Assembly: GCA_037833965.1 (NCBI GenBank)
Contig: AP031355.1
Location: forward strand, 3,559,501 to 3,623,500
Origin: Marchantia polymorpha subsp. ruderalis
Lineage: Eukaryota > Streptophyta > Marchantiopsida > Marchantiales > Marchantiaceae
DNA length: 64,000 nt
Direction of reading: 5' to 3'
In this document: one piece after another, positions 21,633 through 32,587 of the stretch
How positions within the stretch are numbered: position 1 is the stretch's first letter
Layout of the letters: every line of letters begins with the position of its first letter
Program-made: the position numbers and the translations under genes
Notes under the pieces: generated by a model
What the model saw: the letters and a program-made list of their open reading frames with translations, nothing else
Database searches by the model: none
Told to the model about the DNA's origin: nothing

Positions 21633-23007
21633 CCGGTTTCAACGTGGACACACCTCGATTAGGGTGACAAAGGACTACTATACAAGGCGCACACCCCTCC
21701 GGCAAGCACAGAATGTGAACCCAATAACGACTTTCCTTGTCATCCAGGGAGAAGCTATCATGGTCGAGGGCCATTGCTATGCTTGTAATGTTGTACCAAT
21801 CGCTTTGTTTAAGATTCGTGGGATGAGGCTAGGGTGTCAAATTGTCTAGGAATGATGTAAATATATCCTGCAGTGAAATGCAGGTGCGAGTCAGAGGGTA
21901 GTGTTTTGAAGAACTAGCCGGTCGCATGTATCGATGGCAATAAAAATAAATCTATCTTTATACAGCTATACAGCTGGTTCTGATCTGGGTGAGACACGTG
22001 TTTATGACCAAGAACTACAACTACAAAAATGTGCGGCCGAGGTATAGGTGATGACAGGCTGTAGGTAAGCTGTATGGTTGGATAAAACGATTACCAAGGT
22101 CCTAAACAAAGTTATATACTGAGAATCAATTTTTGAAAGGAAATGAATGAATGAGTCCGAAGTTCTAGCTGCTCTGCGTTAACACATGAATATGACAAGG
22201 GGAACAGAAAAAGAAATGGCTTTTGAATAGGCCAAGAAACACAGAACAACAAATCAAAACTGACGGTCTTGAAAAAATCAAGACTCCAATGATTATGTGA
22301 CACGTCCTCTGCCATTATAAGACACTGTCATTCTGTTTTGATTTCCTGCAGCCGATACGTACTGCAGGATCATAAACCTGATTTTCTTAGTATCGAGGAT
22401 TTCAGTGGAACGAGATGGAGTGAGATGGATCAATTTATTTCGCTGTAGAAAGACAGATGTTAGAATTCGTAGCAAGATATCATGAATGATCAAGAAAGCC
22501 GGTTCCATCTAAACTAATCTTCTGAATCAGATTCACAAGGGGTAATGAGCAATTGCTTCTACCTCGAATTATGCACTACCCTGCCAAATATTCTGCTCAC
22601 TTCGTCTTCACAGTAAGCAAAGGAAAAGGAGTGAGACCACAAGATAGTGCCATGCACTGGAGATTGTTCTGGAGCTGCCTGTTTGCTTCCATCTAAAACG
22701 TGTGATCACAATAGTTTCTACCACCAAACGTGTAAACCCTTTGGAGAGAGCGATTGCTTTCACTCTATCAACTTTATGACCGCAAGTCTTCTGCCGTATT
22801 ACTAGCGCCGCATCATGATTCGTCACTGACAAGGATGCATAAATATGTATAGACAATCAACCTCTGTTATAAAATGAAAGCTTCTGGAAGGTCCGTACTT
22901 GCTTACAAGGGTTGGTCATGTTCAGTAGTCAGGAAAAGTCCAGGACCACCTTTGACAGGGCACTCAAAAGTTGCTGTATCGGCGCATATAAATTTATAGG
23001 TCTAAAA
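21633..23007. other. 3' flank of gene 1, duplicated downstream of genes 2 and 3
   Basis: Near-identical to 39029-40366 and weaker to 32590-34190. It contains short open stretches (for example ITTFLVIQGEAIMVEG near 21723), but they are not conserved in unit 2, so I read this as 3' UTR and intergenic DNA. AATAAA-like words occur near 21940 (GCAATAAAAATAAATC), a plausible polyadenylation region. Confidence 0.5.
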
Positions 23008-23187
23008 TCAATTGCCCCATTCGTTGCAGTCGACGCAGAAGCCCTTGAGTACGAAGATGGTGAGAACAGTGTTCTCGCCTGATGTCATCAGCAATGTGTA
23101 AGAGCTAGTGCAGTTGGTCTGGCAGCATGGCTCCGCTCGGCTGATCCGACCATCGAGAATGGCATGGGGAGCATGGGGGCTTTCCGA
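23008..23187 (-). pseudogene. Truncated copy of the cysteine-rich secreted-type gene
   Basis: The minus strand encodes the C-terminal part (EPCCQTNCTSSYTLL, GFCVDCNEWGN, stop at 23008). This matches 40367-40550 almost exactly, but homology stops at 23187, just before the signal-peptide half, where unrelated sequence begins. The 5' end is therefore lost. Confidence 0.6.
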
Positions 23188-24264
23188 GGGTCGAGGATTC
23201 GTAAAGAATTTCGCTCTACATCAATCTTTGACGTGCTGAGAGGTTACGAACTGAGTCAGCATTCATAAATCTCCCAACTGATCCGATGCGTCTGCTTGGA
23301 TATGTGTGCCGACCCCTCATTCGAATTCGCAATTGACCGTAATTCTTCACTTCAAGAGTCTGACGGCTGAGATGGACAAGTCACGAGCAGCCGAAGAGTT
23401 GGAACTACTTACAACTACTAAGTTTCAGGTCCAAACTTTACTCCAAACAAACACAAATATTATTATTAATATTTTTTTAATTTTCACGAGGATTAACGAT
23501 GGCATTCTTGTTGAGTTGAATACGGATAAATGAACGAAATTTTGAGTAAAACAATCAATGACACCATCTGTATCAAAGCATTTTACTGAAGCCTTAAAAG
23601 TGAACTGTTGAGATAGATATGTAAAAAAGTATTCGTCACATTACACTTTCTCAGGGCTCTGTTATGTGATCATGATAATATTCTAACTCCAAAATTACAC
23701 TTGGAACTGTAATTATTGGATAAAATCATACCACTATTTCCATTAGTGACGTACTTATTATTGGGAAATTTACTAGGTACAATTTAATGGTTCTGGAATT
23801 TCATGTCACTAATGGGAGTATTTCACTCATAAGACTTGACACTCTTGGGAGGTTCACCTCTGTATCTTGAGTGCCCTCTAGGTCCCTCCGAACTTATTTG
23901 GCACTCCCCCAATGACGTGGTATCATTAGTGTATCTACCAAAAGCTCCCACACAGTGAGCAATGTCTGGTCTGGTAAAAACTACAGCAAACATCAATGAT
24001 CCTACCGCACTCTGGTAAAGAAATTGTAGATATTCGATTGTTTCCTTGCTGATTTCTTCCATGTCTTTTGGAGTCCGCAGCTGGAATCCAAAGTTGTTGC
24101 AACGGGTTTTGCGTCCTACATCCTACACCTTCATTCAATGCTTTCAATGTACTTCGTCTGGTTGATCCTATACCACCCTTCCTTTTCCTCTAAATGTTGA
24201 TTCCTAATCAGAGTATGTTTTCTGATCGCTTAGCATCATACTTCTCACATCCGATAAAGTCATT
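23188..24264 (-). mobile_element. Stretch with a Ty1/copia RT/RNase H fossil fragment (23823-24147)
   Basis: The minus strand near 24020-23890 reads YQSAVGSLMFAVVFTRPDIAH and then GAFGRYTND, the classic copia RT/RNase H junction. The fragment is short and broken. The flanking AT-rich sequence (23200-23820) shows nothing recognisable. This whole stretch is absent from the duplicated unit 3. Confidence 0.6.
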
Positions 24265-25565
24265 GTGGTTAGATTCAACGTAAAGTCAGAGTTGACCACT
24301 GTCATAGATGCAATCCTATGTTGCCTGGCGAGAATGTGTCTGCGGATTTGCAAATTTCAGAACCCGGACATTCAGGGGTGGATACAAATTTCACGGTTGT
24401 GTCTGATTATGTGCATGTTTGATGTTTGGAAGGATCTACACGGTGCGATGCGTGCAATCTCTTGAACTCCAGCGCGAGCAACCAGGTGGAAGGGAAGCTC
24501 ATGTCAACTCAAAGGTCCGAGGATCCATCAAATCAAAGCAACTCCGGAACATTCCTGCCCAGGAGTTGAATCTTGCGCTGACATTCTCGACATGGCTGCT
24601 TGTGACGCCACAGCCAACGAGCATTGATATCTTTCTCTTGCAATTATGAAAGCAAGACTTTTGCGTATTGTTTAAAAACGTTTGGAGATTGGTCTCTTGT
24701 TGAAACCCGTAGATTGGAGGCCCACATGCCCGTCACTGTGGGTCGCAGAGACGGAGTGCACTCCATAGCCTTGATGGCTGATAACAATCTACCATTTCCT
24801 GTGCTCAATTTCAGCGGGTTTGTTGATAAATCTACCGCCAAAGGCTTCAATGTAAGAGAGATGATTACAAACTCAGGTCCATAAGCTGCCACCATCCGCG
24901 TTCTGAATTTTGTTCGCTATATTCATAATTAGATTATTTAATTTTCATTCTCCCGATCTTAACAAGATGTTTCTTTTTAGTTGTTCATTTCTACATTTTT
25001 TCATCGCATCCGTGAATTACATGGTGCCCATCTACGCTTAGCTTTCACTTTCGGCCTAAACGACGTTTCGATCTCTGACTCTTTTTAGCTACTAGTATAT
25101 TATGACTCTCACTCTAATGTAACTCCGAACTAGCAAGTGCAATGGCTTCTTTGGCTTCACAGTTGTGGACTGACAATATGCAATGCAACGAAAATATCCC
25201 CACATCTGTATAACTTCACTAGAGGGGATGATGCCGGCGACACCGACCCTGACATGGATAAAATCTTTGCTGTGTTCCTCAAGAAGCACTCTCCTATGGG
25301 TATCACTACCAACACAACCTTCGTCGACTCCAGAGCCAACATCTTCGACAGTGCCTAGCACAAAATGTTCTGCAGGGCAAGGGAATTTTCATCACTGATT
25401 CGGTGCTCAATCCCAATCCTGTAGGCAAGAAAGTTGTCACCACGTTCTCAAACCTGGATCCACCTTCTTCGCAGGATTCGCAGCTAGCATGATGAAGATG
25501 GGAAATCTCCGGTGCTCACTGGCACCAAGGGGCATACTTGCAGGACAGGTCAATTCGTAAACTAG
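24265..25565 (+). pseudogene. Class III peroxidase pseudogene 2 (nearly full length)
   Basis: The order of family motifs is intact. Near 24440 comes CDA.NLLNSSASN (the GCDASVLLN region); near 24566 CPGVESCADILDMAA, the family signature; near 24725 VTVGRRDGV and ADNNLPFPVLNF; near 25210 LYNFTRGD; near 25310 FVDSRANIFDSA; and at the end KMGNL, VLTGTKG, CRTGQFVN and a stop at 25563. Introns are placed as in plant genes. It is broken: the Tyr expected after FDSA is a stop (TAG near 25356), there are small frameshifts just after that and before VLTGT, and the distal-His exon is eroded. Unit 3 shares the late lesions, so they predate the duplication. Confidence 0.8.
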
Positions 25566-25984
25566 TAGGCCACTCTAAAGTTTCAACCAGCTTTAGATCA
25601 GTCGGAGTAGCATCAGCTAGGAGGACGTTAAGTCTGACATAATTCTTGTCAGTCTTAAAGAGTAGCTACATTCACTATTTATTCATCCGTTTGTTTTCCA
25701 AAGCTCCAGTTGGAGACGCACGACGTTTTTGAGCTTCCTCGATGAAGACTTTCAACAACCATAAGGAAGATTAGGAACATCTTCGTTTAAAACTGCTGCA
25801 ACTTGGAACGAAGTGCTAGAAACCACTGATGATAATCAGTTTCTGTCTACTGCAAGGTGTGACTATATATAAACATATATAAAGGAGCAAAGGTCCTAAA
25901 CTCTAAACCTTAAAACTTAAACCTACCCCTAGACATAATCTCTGTAAGAATACCATTCCTGGACTGCAAAAGACTTATTCCAGA
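25566..25984. other. Intergenic stretch
   Basis: No gene was seen. It contains a short TATATATAAACATATATAAA tract (about 25863-25882). It is duplicated at 41635-41978 in unit 3. Confidence 0.5.
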
Positions 25985-28100
25985 ATATGAATACACTTCA
26001 AAGACCAAGGTAGTATCTATGCTGGTTAAATTTCAATCTAGGAAGTGATTTGGTCAGCATGTCCGCCGGGTGTAATTTGGTAGAGAGGGATTTAACTGTA
26101 ATTTCTCCAAGAGTCATCCGCTCTCGAATAAAATGATGTTGGTTCCCTATGTGTTTACTCCTTGCATGGAAGACAGGAATTTTAACCAAGTTCAATCACG
26201 CTTTGATTGTCACAGAGAACGGTTGTTGACTCGCTTTTTGAGCCAGGAATTTGAAGTGCAGAAGTTACCTTACCGTCTTTGCAAGATAGTTTTATTGGGG
26301 TCATCATTGTCGGGTTGACTTCGTGCATAGGTTGTCACAACCAGATGGCTTGGTGTGCTCCAAAGGATAGGGCTGTGTATTCGCTCTCAGTTGATGAAAC
26401 TGAAACAAGATTTTGTTTCTTGGAACACCATGAGACTGCTACGCTTGCGAGTGTGAACGTGTATGCACCAGTTGATTTAAGAAAGTCAAGGCATGAACCC
26501 CAGGTTGCATTAGTGTAATCTTGTAGTTGGAGAGTATGAACTCGTGAACAAGATGCCGTGGTCGGTAGTGGTTTTTAGGTACTGCAATGATACGCATTTT
26601 CCAGATGAGCTTTTTCTGGTGATGCCATGAAACGCGATAGTTGTCTCACATCAAAGCAATGTCTAATCTTGAATTGGTAGATCGTAGAAGACGAGTTGAT
26701 GGAGTCGCAATAGTGCTGTCACGCAAAAGTAATCGAAGCTTCGAAAGCTTGTACAAACTGTAGCGTGGGTCCGGTTCTTCTTGGAGTAACACTCTAGGTG
26801 AATTGCCTTTTACAGAAACAAAGCTTCGAGCTGAAGCTATGTGACCAAGCTCCGTGAGTTGACCGATTGAGTGCAGGTTACGCTTCACACCAGACTCATG
26901 GAAAGCATTGAAGATTTTATTTTCATTCCAAGTAAGAGATCCTTTGCTTGCAGTTCTCAATGAAAGATGTTCAGATTGCTTTTCAACATTTGAGGGGAGA
27001 TATATATCTGAAATCAAATGTGATGAAGCCCCACTATCAAAGGACAGTGATTGCTTTTCTTCAACTTGACTTAAGAAGGGAGACATTACATTAGCTGCAT
27101 CGAGAGGCACCGGGTCATGGTCAAATGACCCGGTGCCATGGCCTCTTCAAAGCCAACCTTGCGGTGATCGTCAAGACCATGGATCGCCTTGCGTTCTTCT
27201 CAATTTGTAGGAGATTTTCACGGAGTTGAGTTGTTGCTGAAGCTTGTGTTGCTTGCATTCGTAAAACCAATGTCCATCATCACCGTAGTTGTTGCAGGTT
27301 GATGCTTGGAGGAGCTAAATGAGAGGTGCAGCTCCTTTGGTGCTCATATGACATATCATGAGGACGCTTTGAGAATTGACGAGACTTTGAGTAGCGTTGT
27401 GAGAAATAGCCCCGAGAATAATCTCGAGATTCAGATCTACGGTTTTACTCTGGGTAGACTCGATTGTATTGAAAGCGTTCATAAGAGATTTGTCTTCCTT
27501 TACTATTTGATATGACTCTTGCTCCCGTTCGTGATCTTGTTCTCGGCTATTGAGATGGTCGTCGCGAAGATTATAAGGAGATGTCTTGTCCTTTCTGACT
27601 GCAATTAAAGACTCAGCAAATCCTCCATAACCATTAGATCTGATTTCACGCCTCATTTTTCATCAATTAGAAGAATGAAAAGCTGGGAAGGGTGTATGTA
27701 TTGTGAATCATGCTAGCTATAATTGAGGTAACAAAACCACCCGAACTAGGTAAATTCATGAGGATAAAGGTAATAAGTTCTGAATCTTTGACTTTATCGT
27801 TGCACTTAGACGATTAATTAGGAAGCTATTTCACTCCACGTTGATGAGCTATTTCACTCCACGTTGATAGGTTTGGATAGGTTGACATTCTCGCATAACG
27901 AGATTTGAGAGTCAGAAAATTGTATAGTAGGATTTTTCAATGTACGCATATTATTATTGATAAATTTACCCTCCCGAATAATGAGTTTTGTGAGTTTTAG
28001 ATCTAATAGTTGATTTAGATCTTTGCTGGAGGATGCAAAAGGAGTCTCCAGTTTTTTAAACATTAAGTATAGATCAGACATGACAGATATATGGTGTACA
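25985..28100 (-). mobile_element. Ty1/copia fossil: gag, protease and RNase H remnants
   Basis: Reading on the minus strand from right to left: a gag-like piece (27656-27315), an aspartic protease region (27110-26646; SLSFDSGASSHLISD and NLHSIGQLTELGH), then the end of RNase H (26520-25985; KHIGNQHHFIRERMT and HPADMLTKSLPRL). The expected integrase and most of RT are missing, so the element is internally deleted as well as broken in several places. The RNase H end is also present at 41979-42590 through the segmental duplication. Confidence 0.75.
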
Positions 28101-28185
28101 ATGTGCTGACTCATGTTCATAATGATATAGTAGATGGCGTCGTCACCTAGTCCGAGAACACGTATGTTCATAATGATATAGTAAA

Positions 28186-28520
28186 GAGGAAATTACTTGA
28201 TGTGACCCTTTGGAAACTCAACGTTCTTAAAAGGACCCATCAGGTTTCATTTTACCCGATGGGACCCATTCGATGGTCGCCCTCAGCCATGTTCTTATAA
28301 CCTAATTCGCAGCCATGTCTAAGAAAACTAAAGACACCATGAGTCTGAATCACGCCCGATATGGTCTGGCCGTTATTATTCAAAATAAACTCAAACCGTA
28401 TTGGAACATCACTGACCGTGGGGCTGCAGTCCGTCGATGGGGTCCCATAAGGTAAAATAAATCCCGTTGGATCCCATCAAGTGTTTTCAGGTTCCCCGGG
28501 TCCCATCAAGTAATTTCCTC
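28186..28520. mobile_element. MITE (non-autonomous DNA transposon), 335 bp
   Basis: The start GAGGAAATTACTTGATG and the end CATCAAGTAATTTCCTC are perfect inverted repeats of 17 bases, and GGGACCC-type pairing extends them. Flanks TATAGTAAA (28177-28185) and TATAGTATA (28521-28529) form a near-match 9-bp duplication, which points to a Mutator-like family. Sequence on both sides rejoins the block also present near 34200, where the insertion is absent. No coding capacity. Confidence 0.8.
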
Positions 28521-28551
28521 TATAGTATATGGCGTCGTCACGTAGTCTGAG

Positions 28552-28588
28552 GGCGAACAGCGCTCTCAGACTGAGAGCGCTGTTCGCC
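28552..28588. repeat. Perfect 18-bp inverted repeat with a one-base loop
   Basis: GGCGAACAGCGCTCTCAG, a single A, then its exact complement. It sits eight bases before the conserved minus-strand open stretch ends. It is not present in the matching block near 34300. Confidence 0.9.
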
Positions 28589-28596
28589 GCCTCTCG

Positions 28597-28838
28597 TTAT
28601 TGCTTTGCAGTCGCTGCTGCCGTACGTGCTTGACCTGTACATCCTTCCAGAACATCTAGTTCTGGTAAAAGCGTGGAAACAGTCGGAGGAGTAGTGCGCT
28701 TCTCGACGTCTGCCCAACACTTTTTCTTGTGTGGAATAGCCAACATTCGCACAACCGAAGAAGTACATTGGCCTTTCTGAGTTGGTTCGATCTCCTTTGC
28801 TTCTTTCAACGTGTCCATGACTCCTATCAAGAGGGCAG
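28597..28838 (-). other. Conserved minus-strand candidate exon (copy 1)
   Basis: On the minus strand an acceptor-like TTGATAG is followed by GVMDTLKEAKEIEPTQK, then CTSSVVRMLAIPHKKKCWADVEKRTT and LLPELDVLEG, ending at a stop at 28597. A related stretch lies at 34314-34556 (MDMLKQANEMEPTQK), also after an ATAG acceptor-like site. I do not recognise the family. It may be a host exon carried with the duplicated units, or a degenerate remnant; the second copy is frameshifted relative to this one. Confidence 0.3.
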
Positions 28839-28982
28839 AGGGAACTGATGCAAACGTAGTAAGTCGATGGATTCGCAATCTTGACATGAGCATCGATAAA
28901 TACTTAGGCTATGAATATTATGTTAGAAACCATTGTTATTAATCAATTTTTTTATTTAAAAATAACGATAAAGTGTGCTCTT

Positions 28983-29004
28983 ATATATATATATATATAT
29001 ATAT
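28983..29004. repeat. (AT)n microsatellite
   Basis: Eleven or so AT units, followed by GCAAAGGTCCTAAA, a word that also follows AT-rich tracts near 25892 and 29074. Confidence 0.9.
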
Positions 29005-31287
29005 GCAAAGGTCCTAAAGCTAAACATTAGCAGTCTAAAAATAATGAGTGTGCTCATATTAATATTTGAGCAAAGGTCCTAAATCCCCAAATTTAAAATC
29101 TAAACATTAGTGCTCTTGAGAATACTATTAGTGTTTCGGTAATTCTAACACGAAGAGGAAGAGGTAGCATCAGAGGGATTGCGGACTTCGGCCAGGGATT
29201 TTCAGATGGAAGTCTCTATTGAGACTGCGAAGTATAATTAACGGATTGGAGAGGTACCTGAAAGATTGTGGATCTATCCAGTTTGTGAAATGATGGCATC
29301 TCTAAAACAAGGTCCTAGATCTACAGAGTCCAATATCCACTGCTTTTGCAGGCGTTGTTTTATGGATCGATGTTTGCATCAATACAGCTACCTTCAAGCA
29401 AAAGCTCTGATTGCAGCTGCTTAAGGTGGCAACGCGTCTCCGCAAGGTGAAATATGTGTGGGAATCAATTTGACTTTTAGGCGTCAATTTAGTCTCATCC
29501 TTGAAACAGTCATAGATTCCAGCTCATACGATACTCGAGATGAAGATGCATGAAGCACCTACCAAGTTTCTTTCAATCTCACAATGCCATTCCAAACCTA
29601 TAAATCTAGAACTGTATCCAGTGAGTATAGTAGGATGACGTTTTCTAGATTCGAACTTTCCATAAGCTACTGTATATTATTATTGAACATAATATGAAGA
29701 ATGCTTGCTCAAAAGTTTGACCGGGTCTTACCTGCTCCATCTCTTGGATTGTAATGCTTGAAAGCCTTTATGACCTGAACACATCCCAACAACATAACCA
29801 ATTGATTGGTAAAGTTGATTGAACGAAAAGCTTCCTTTGAGTTCAAGTTTACGAAAGTTTGAACAAATATTAAAATCGAACAAAATTCAAGAATATAATA
29901 TCATTCATGAAATCAGCTCAATGACCAATTATTTGTTCAAATTTCATTTTAATCGGAAAGAAGAATAGATTTCAAACATATTGAAAAACAACATATCTGA
30001 ATATTTACTCAAGTTGATATTAATTTGAAATTTTTTAATCATTGTTCATATTATTTTCTTCCTTTTTAATAAAACTTTGATGTTTTACTGATCTCACTAT
30101 CCCTTTTGTATGCAACACAATTGATAGAATCAAGTATTGATTGGAAATTTTACTATACTCTTCTTGGCAAGTGTTTGGGAGAGAGAGAAAGAGATTAATT
30201 TTATTGAAAGGCGATCATCTTGTATATGTTGGAAGATAAATTGCGATGTTGCTCTAGGCAGCTCTTTATTCTAGCTTTGTAGGTTCCGGCCCAATGTTGC
30301 ATGTCACATAAGTGTTTTTTGGAAAATTCTAGCTTTTCCAGAATTGAGGGCTACTCCTATTGTGCACGAAGGTATCGTCACTAAGAGGAGTTGAAAGTAT
30401 CAGACATACTTACTTTCTACAAAAGAATTGAGGGGCTCCACTGACACTACTGCGAAAAAGTCACTAAATTGTTGACTTCCTACCTCTTGGATGTTTGGAC
30501 TCTCTACATCTGGACGTTCAGTCAATAGAATGATGACTTCCGATCCAATGAATCTGGCCAGATTTATTCTATCGAGGAGAACGCAGCCGCTGAGAACGCG
30601 TCATTAGAAGACGATGGTCAGGGCTTCTCTGATGCGCCTCTCGTTTCGTACTCTACGTATGTAAAAGTGGACAGTATCGAGCTCACCGCATGTGCCTTTA
30701 GTATCGACGCCAGTGTCAGCCCCATTTCATAAGGAACTAGGCGCTGCTCATGAGAGGAGCGACAACTATGAAATCTGGAAGGTGATGACAGAAGCAGTGG
30801 AGCGACAACTATGAAATCTGGAAGGTGATGCCAGAAGCAGTGCTGATGAGACTAGGGGGATTGCAGTGGCCACATAGTCGAAATCTCGATGGAACATAAT
30901 AGCGGGTCCATCTCAAAAGCGGGTCCATCTGGATGGAAAATAATAGCATGGCTATCTCCGATTCGTCTTCTTCGACAATTGAAGAGACTCCTCTGCAGAT
31001 CAGATGAGAGTTTGAAGACGGACGCTTCAAATGACGTAAATTCTTCATCCTACTCCACGCATCTGCTGTCCTATGAACTGTAACGAAACTTCGATGAGTA
31101 TTTACAGCTGAAAAAAATATCCAGTTGCGGCCATTTTTCACATTCTGAGTCACAAGCGGCAAAGTACACATAGGCTCTTCATGCTCGGTCAATTCTAGAA
31201 CCACAAAGAAAGTTTTTCCGTGTCCGTCATGTTCCTGAAATGTGCAAATGATCTTGATTAAACTGTTCAAATTTGTCGAAGGCGCAG
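29005..31287. repeat. Upstream block of unit 2
   Basis: Aligns in patches with 18061-20075 and 34690-37261. It contains the matching, but closed, version of the candidate upstream exon at about 30560-30710 (GQGFSDAPLVSYSTYVKVD) and a 35-base duplication near 30790-30830 (GGAGCGACAACTATGAAATC occurs twice). No complete gene was seen. Confidence 0.5.
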
Positions 31288-32587
31288 GTTTCAGAAGAAG
31301 AGGGTTCCGACGCACGTGCATCGGAGAAGCCATCTTTGTCCGCCAGACGCATGAATGACAACCTGTTGGCGCTGTATGGACCATCGGATGGACTACCTTA
31401 CGACACGGAGATAATATTTGTGCACGACCTATATACTGAAGGCTCTGAAGATGCCTGGAGGACGACATGGACCAACGACGATGGCAAATGGTGGCCGAGA
31501 GAGTTCTTGGGAAAAAACTTCCCGAGAGCTCGTATATTATCGGTGTCTTATAATGCTTGTGTGACTTCAAATAGTTCCCAGGGCCGAATGGAATCGTTGT
31601 CCATCGTTGCAGAAAATTTGTTAAGTCTTTTATGTATAAGCAACGTTGGGCAGAGAAACAACTGCCCACTTGTGTTTGTCGGGCATGGTCTGGGATGCTT
31701 CGTCATCAAGAATCTGATGATCAAAGCGTGTGAAACATATATGTATAACAAAGACAAAACGACGAAATTGTTGAGGAACGTAGGAGGCTTTGCCTTCTAT
31801 TCTCCTTTCAACTCCGGAGTCGATTGGGATCTGTATGCATATGAGTCTGGTCAAAGGAATTCAATGAAGGACTTCATAACAACAACCAGTGCAGAGCTTC
31901 GTATACTCCATGAAGCTTTCGCAAGCCTTAAACACCGTATGCAGGAGAGGCAGAAGTCGAGGAAGTTGTGGTCGGTTTTGACCATCTGCGAGTCGCATGA
32001 AACAGCATCGAGAACGGTGAGTCTTTCTAGCGATCACAATTGGAAGTGGTAGATGAGATTTTGATCTGCATGAGATTGTTTGAGTTGCAGAGTTTTGCAT
32101 CTTCTTTTCAACTCTTCTTCAGTTTATGATGATCCAAGAATCTGCTAAGCCGTCTCCTCGTATGTAGTGACTAATTCTTCATACTCGCTCTATTGCGATG
32201 CAGCGTGGCCGCTCGCAAAGATCAGGAATGTTTGTTACAGAGGCAACGGCCAGATCCGGCTGCGATGTGTTCCTGTTTGGAGTTGGTGACCATTTTGATG
32301 TCTGTAAACACCAGTCAACAGGAGACGTTGGATATCAATGCTTCGAAAATTGGCTGGATTCTATCCTGAAGAGTTCTACAAAGTCTAGTCCCAACTACAT
32401 GCCCAAATTTGATCGGACAAATGATGAAACTTATTTCAGGGCATTTCCTACCCGGGATCCGTTCATGGACCATTCTCCTGGCAGACACCGTTCCTACACT
32501 TACGGATCCTACAATTCTCACAATTCCTACAATACCTACAATACCTACAATTTCACAGTTGTTCATGAGGACTGGGATGAGATATGA
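31288..32587 (+). CDS. SERAC1-like alpha/beta-hydrolase gene 2 (two visible exons)
   Basis: Exons at 31288-32016 and 32204-32587. The intron is phase 0 and short (ACG^GTGAGT ... GATGCAG^CGT, 187 bases). The most diverged of the three copies: TEIIFVHDLYTEGSEDAW, WWPREFLGKNFPRARIL, LVFVGHGLGCFVIKNLMI, GFAFYSPFNSGVDW, and GVGDHFDVCKHQ in exon two. The elbow again lacks Ser (GHGLG). The tail differs from genes 1 and 3: one FDRTNDETYFRAF unit and a Tyr/Asn run (SYNSHNSYNTYNTYN) in place of the 19-residue repeats. Reading is open across both exons, so it could encode a protein. The upstream exon region is closed by a stop, so the N-terminus is uncertain. Confidence 0.7.

Larger units (their letters stand above)
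20070..26515. repeat. Segmental duplication, copy 1 (partner 37256-42590)
   Basis: Gene 1 with its flank, the cysteine-rich gene end, the peroxidase pseudogene and the copia RNase H remnant reappear in the same order and strand at 37256-42590, nearly identical by eye. The only large difference is 23188-24756 here against 40547-40830 there. Unit 2 (29-34 kb) is an older, more diverged relative. Confidence 0.85.

Noticed and set aside
21640-21849. Separate small gene after SERAC1-like gene 1 (ITTFLVIQGEAIMVEG)
   Set aside because: Open in the near-identical units 1 and 3 but not in the diverged unit 2, so it behaves as 3' UTR rather than coding sequence.
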